From positions 34,456 to 98,455 of the forward strand of contig NZ_WJPO01000011.1 of the NCBI RefSeq assembly GCF_009649175.1: a stretch of 64,000 bases of DNA, read 5' to 3'. Positions 61,193-64,000 of this stretch are shown piece after piece; the stretch's first letter is position 1, and each line of letters starts with the position of its first letter. This DNA comes from Rhodovulum strictum (GTDB lineage: Bacteria > Pseudomonadota > Alphaproteobacteria > Rhodobacterales > Rhodobacteraceae). Below the pieces are notes generated by a model. It ran no database searches. It was given only the letters and a program-made list of their open reading frames with translations, and was not told the origin of the DNA. Position numbers and translations under genes: made by a program.

Positions 61193-61816
61193 ATGCCGCA
61201 TCGCGAGACCGGAAAACGGCGCAGGCCATCTTTGTCGATGCCGATCCTGCGGACCTCGCGCGCGCAGCACCGGGCGGGGAACCTGACGCTGGGCGGGCTG
61301 CTTGCCGGGCTGGGCGAACGGTCCTTCGGCTGGGCCATCGTCGTGTTCTCGCTGGTGACGATCCTGCCGCTGCCGCCGGGCTCGTCGGTCATCACGGCGC
61401 TGCCGGTGCTGGTGACGACGTTTCAGATGCTGCTGGGCTTTCCCCACGTGCGGCTGCCCGGCCCGCTGGCCCGGCTGCGGATCGACCCGGACAAGCTGCG
61501 GCTGACGCTGCTGCGGCTGCGGCCGGTCACCCGGCGGCTGGAACGGCGGCTGCGCCCGCGTCTTGTCGCGCTGTTCGCGCCCCGGCACGAACCGCTGCTG
61601 GGGCTGGCGCTGTTCGTGATCGCCTTCACGCTGTTCCTGCCGGTGCCGGGCAGCGGTTGGTTCCCGGCCATCTCGCTGTTCATTGTCGGGGTCGGGCTGG
61701 TCGAGCGTGATGGTCTGGTGGCGGTGCTGGGCCTTGCCTTCGGGGCGTTCTCTGTCCTGCTGACCGTGGCCATCGTGCTGTCGCTTGCCGAGGGGGCCGA
61801 GGCGATCATGGGATAG
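61193..61816 (+). CDS. ExoD-family exopolysaccharide synthesis membrane protein
   Basis: A 207-residue ExoD-like protein: LTLGGLLAGLGERSFGWAIVVFSLVTILPLPPGSS, with later segments LLGLALFVIAFTLFLPVPGSGW and FIVGVGLVERDGLVAVLGLAFG. The repeated LP-x-PGS motifs and VERDGL are family marks. Four or so membrane helices are visible. In Rhizobium, ExoD affects exopolysaccharide and alkaline tolerance; the biochemical role is unclear. It lies upstream of nifA on the same strand, separated by 234 bases. Confidence 0.88.
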   Translation: MPHRETGKRRRPSLSMPILRTSRAQHRAGNLTLGGLLAGLGERSFGWAIVVFSLVTILPLPPGSSVITALPVLVTTFQMLLGFPHVRLPGPLARLRIDPDKLRLTLLRLRPVTRRLERRLRPRLVALFAPRHEPLLGLALFVIAFTLFLPVPGSGWFPAISLFIVGVGLVERDGLVAVLGLAFGAFSVLLTVAIVLSLAEGAEAIMG

Positions 61817-61924
61817 GCGGGCAGGGCGCCGGGGCCGATCCTTCCGCGATTCCCGTCGGTTCACCCGGCGGGCCGGTGCAGCCCGCCAGCGGAGTGCCGA
61901 AAAATGCGGCAGCGCAGCATGGAT

Positions 61925-61940
61925 TGTCGGAAAACTGACA
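61925..61940. promoter_or_regulatory. TGT-N10-ACA site upstream of nifA
   Basis: TGT at 61925-61927 and ACA at 61938-61940 with exactly 10 bases between match the NifA upstream activator sequence. No -24/-12 element was seen between here and nifA, so autoregulation is uncertain. A shorter TTGTC-T-GACAA palindrome at 62029-62039 lies just before the ribosome site. Confidence 0.4.
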
Positions 61941-62050
61941 TCAGGCCCGCCGCGGCGCTGGAAAAACCGCCGGGACAGGCGCCAATGTCGGCGCCCGGCA
62001 TGGACAGCAGGGCCGCGCCGCCCGATGTTTGTCTGACAAGCGAGGAAGAC

Positions 62051-63844
62051 ATGACGATTTCGACCAACGGACATCGCCCCCCCCGTGGCTCCGGACGGAC
62101 CCAGATCGAGCGGTTCACGATCGACACCGTCTGCGAGGCGGCCAAGATCCTGACCGGCGCCAGCGATCCGATTGCGGCGATGCCCTCGGTCTTGAACGTG
62201 CTGTCCTCGTTCATGGGGCTTCGGATGGGGGCGCTGGCGCTGCTGGACGACAAGGGCAGGGCCGGGGGCGACGGCAAGCCGGTGAACCCCTTCGTCATCG
62301 CCGCGACCACCCGCGGCTCGATCTGCGCGCCGCCCGAGATCCGGGCGCTGCCCGTGCGCGCGACGCAACAGGTGTTCCGCACCGGCGTCGCGCTGGTGTC
62401 GCGCAATGTCCGTGAAGAACTGGGCGAGGCCGCGATCCCCCCCGGCGCGCCGCATGACCGGCTGGCGCTGATCGCGGTGCCGATCCGCGAGACGGTTCAT
62501 TCGCCCTATGTGATCGGCGTGCTCGGCGCCTGGCGCGATCTTGACGAGGGGGGCTTGCGCTTCCTCGAAGAGGATCAGCGCATCCTGACCATGGTGGCCT
62601 CGATCCTGGAACAGTCGATCAAGTTCCGCCGCCTCGTCGCGCGGGACCGCGAGCGGCTGATGGAGGAGGCGCGCGCCGCGCTGCATGCCGCCTCCGAGAC
62701 ATCCGCCGACGATTGCCGGCTGCGCGATCAGCCGATCAAGGGTATCATCGGCGACAGCCCGGCGATCAAGGCGGTGACCGCGCAGATCCACAAGGTCGCG
62801 CGCACCAACACGCCCGTTCTGCTGCGCGGCGAAAGCGGTACCGGCAAGGAGCTGTTCGCCAAGGCGGTGCACGCGCTTTCGGACCGCCGCGACAAGCCCT
62901 TCGTCAAGGTCAACTGCGCGGCGCTGAGCCAGAGCCTGCTGGAATCGGAACTGTTCGGCCACGAAAAGGGCGCGTTCACCGGCGCGCTGGCGCAAAAGAA
63001 GGGCCGTTTCGAACTGGCCGATACCGGCACCCTGTTCCTTGACGAGATCGGCGAGATCGGGCCCGAATTTCAGGCGAAACTGTTGCGCATCCTGCAAGAG
63101 GGCGAGTTCGAGCGGGTCGGCGGCTCGAAGACGCTGAAGGTCGATGTGCGGCTGGTGACGGCGACGAACCGCGATCTCGAGGCGGCGGTGGCGCGCGGCG
63201 ATTTCCGGGCCGATCTCTATTTCCGCATCTGCGTGGTGCCCATCGTGCTGCCCCCCCTGCGCGAGCGGATCGAGGATGTGCCCAAGCTCGCCCAGACCTT
63301 CCTCGACCGGTTCAACGCCCAGAACGGCATGGACAAGCGGATCACGCCGGGGGCAATGGTGGCGCTGGCGCGGTGCCAGTTCCCCGGCAATGTGCGCGAG
63401 CTTGAAAACTGCATCAGCCGGGTGGCCGCGCTGTCCTCGGGCAGCGAGATCGACGAACGCGAACTGGCCTGCATGCAGGGCACCTGCCTGTCTGCGGAAT
63501 TGTGGCGCATGCAGTCGGGCGACCACTCGCCGATCGGCGGGCTGGCCGCGGTGCGCATGCCGCTGCCGGTGATCGACAGCGCCGCGGGCCAGCGCCCGCC
63601 GGTGCCGCCCGCCCTGCCGCCAGGCTTTGGCGAACCGTCCTTCCCCGCCGGTTTTGCCCCGGCGCCGCCCCCGCCCGCGATGCCCGAATCCGAGGGCGAG
63701 CCCCAGGACGAACGCGACCGTCTGGTTGACGCGATGGAGCGGGCGGGCTGGGTCCAGGCCAAGGCCGCGCGCCTTCTGGGCCTGACGCCGCGCCAGATCG
63801 GCTATGCCCTCAAGAAGCACGGGATCGAGTTGCGCCGTTTTTAG
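62051..63844 (+). CDS. nifA: Nif-specific sigma-54 activator NifA
   Basis: A 597-residue nitrogen fixation activator. GAF domain about 30-200; AAA+ domain 230-465 with Walker A GESGTGKE near 258, intact GAFTGA near 306, Walker [13 protein letters not shown]-terminal Fis-type helix-turn-helix near 560-597 ([20 protein letters not shown]). Four cysteines spaced C-x11-C-x19-C-x4-C (about 442, 454, 474, 479, ending ACMQGTC) mark the oxygen- and iron-responsive type of rhizobia and Rhodobacter, active without NifL. A Pro-rich linker follows them. GAGGAAG precedes the ATG. Confidence 0.97.
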   Translation: MTISTNGHRPPRGSGRTQIERFTIDTVCEAAKILTGASDPIAAMPSVLNVLSSFMGLRMGALALLDDKGRAGGDGKPVNPFVIAATTRGSICAPPEIRALPVRATQQVFRTGVALVSRNVREELGEAAIPPGAPHDRLALIAVPIRETVHSPYVIGVLGAWRDLDEGGLRFLEEDQRILTMVASILEQSIKFRRLVARDRERLMEEARAALHAASETSADDCRLRDQPIKGIIGDSPAIKAVTAQIHKVARTNTPVLLRGESGTGKELFAKAVHALSDRRDKPFVKVNCAALSQSLLESELFGHEKGAFTGALAQKKGRFELADTGTLFLDEIGEIGPEFQAKLLRILQEGEFERVGGSKTLKVDVRLVTATNRDLEAAVARGDFRADLYFRICVVPIVLPPLRERIEDVPKLAQTFLDRFNAQNGMDKRITPGAMVALARCQFPGNVRELENCISRVAALSSGSEIDERELACMQGTCLSAELWRMQSGDHSPIGGLAAVRMPLPVIDSAAGQRPPVPPALPPGFGEPSFPAGFAPAPPPPAMPESEGEPQDERDRLVDAMERAGWVQAKAARLLGLTPRQIGYALKKHGIELRRF

Positions 63845-63920
63845 GTTCTTTTGTCTGTCTGTTTTGCGACGTTGTGTTCTGGGTTTGAGGGGTTGGGTGA
63901 CCTGGGTGTTGGGTTTGGTG
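63845..63920. other. T/G-rich strand-asymmetric spacer after nifA
   Basis: The stretch following the nifA stop is strongly T and G on the plus strand with almost no A or C (for example GTGTTGGGTTTGGTGTTGTT at 63906-63925), unlike the GC-rich neighbours. No ACA-containing NifA site is in it. It lies just before a sigma-54 promoter and may ease DNA melting or bending. Confidence 0.5.
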
Positions 63921-63924
63921 TTGT

Positions 63925-63940
63925 TGGCATGGTTTGTGCT
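63925..63940 (+). promoter_or_regulatory. Sigma-54 (-24/-12) promoter
   Basis: TTGGCATGGTTTGTGCT at 63924-63940 has GG at 63926-63927 and GC at 63938-63939 with the required 10 bases between. The start would be near 63951, 29 bases before the next ATG. NifA is the expected activator. Confidence 0.75.
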
Positions 63941-63979
63941 TCTTCCCTTTCGCACATTCAAGGCACAGGAGACCTGCCC

Positions 63980-64000
63980 ATGTCCGCGCCGCTGATCCCG
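63980..64000 (+). CDS. Start of next gene, presumably nifB (cut by window end)
   Basis: ATG followed by codons for SAPLIP, preceded by ACAGGAG at suitable distance and by a sigma-54 promoter. In Rhodobacter species nifB commonly follows nifA; the seven visible codons cannot confirm it. Confidence 0.5.

Noticed and set aside
61022..63961. A minus-strand open frame of about 980 codons across exoD and nifA
   Set aside because: Antisense to nifA, whose motifs are unambiguous.
63804..63995. A short plus-strand frame with hydrophobic residues after nifA
   Set aside because: It begins inside nifA, and its hydrophobic part comes from the T/G-rich strip encoding Leu, Val, Trp and Phe. The sigma-54 promoter and the ATG at 63980 explain the region better.

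Overview
The window is about 66% GC and densely coding. It reads as an alphaproteobacterium of the Rhodobacterales (Rhodobacter/Rhodovulum-like, probably a nitrogen-fixing phototroph). Indicators are the lysis genes of a gene transfer agent (GTA), an F1-ATPase zeta inhibitor, two VPLPA-CTERM proteins, a split corrinoid methyltransferase system, a three-part PurS/PurQ/PurL enzyme, and an oxygen-sensing NifA at the right end. Genes are closely packed, often with ATGA overlaps, and I saw no insertion sequence, prophage head or tail genes, CRISPR array or rRNA.

Region by region. 1-3.3 kb: the 3' part of uvrA and a patatin-like lipase. 3.3-11.9 kb: a valine-catabolic block on the minus strand (isobutyryl-CoA dehydrogenase, 3-hydroxyisobutyryl-CoA hydrolase, 3-hydroxyisobutyrate dehydrogenase, then a Crp/Fnr regulator). 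It is followed by a YbdK-type ligase, a VPLPA-CTERM protein, and mmsA with a divergent LysR gene. 12-18.6 kb: a CBS protein, coaD, a 47-residue microprotein, zapA with a coiled-coil partner, the minus-strand run purL-bolA-grxD, and a lytic transglycosylase. 18.8-23.4 kb: a small RNA with its own promoter and terminator, and a LysR gene divergent from a fused indolepyruvate oxidoreductase across an inverted repeat. 23.5-27.4 kb: murI, argC, ccmE and the GTA endolysin-holin cassette. 27.5-31.6 kb: homocysteine methyltransferase, ATPase zeta subunit, an SRPBCC protein and purC-purS-purQ.

31.6-41.6 kb: a DctB/DctD-like two-component pair whose regulator has lost the GAFTGA loop, RNase E with a long leader, a TusA-like protein, ccdA, and a membrane hydrolase overlapping a cytochrome P450. 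41.8-47.0 kb: a CAU-anticodon tRNA, purM-purN, rnd, a small zinc-ribbon membrane protein, a lipoprotein and sufE. 47.1-50.7 kb: an unknown membrane protein, a corrinoid protein with a DUF1638 partner, and a VPLPA-CTERM GDSL esterase. 50.7-54.4 kb: a radical SAM protein and ccmF-ccmH. 54.4-60.9 kb: a minus-strand run (P-loop ATPase, MetA, two paralogous alpha/beta hydrolases, PPK2, TetR) beside a FadL porin. 61-64 kb: ExoD, NifA, a sigma-54 promoter and the start of the next gene, presumably nifB.

Shared themes are valine breakdown (three operon genes plus mmsA), purine synthesis (purL, purC, purS, purQ, purM, purN in three places), cytochrome c maturation (ccmE, ccdA, ccmF, ccmH dispersed) and methionine synthesis (MetA plus two parts of a split B12-dependent methionine synthase). 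Starts were chosen from Shine-Dalgarno spacing and family N-termini. Functional names rest on recognised motifs, not on database searches.
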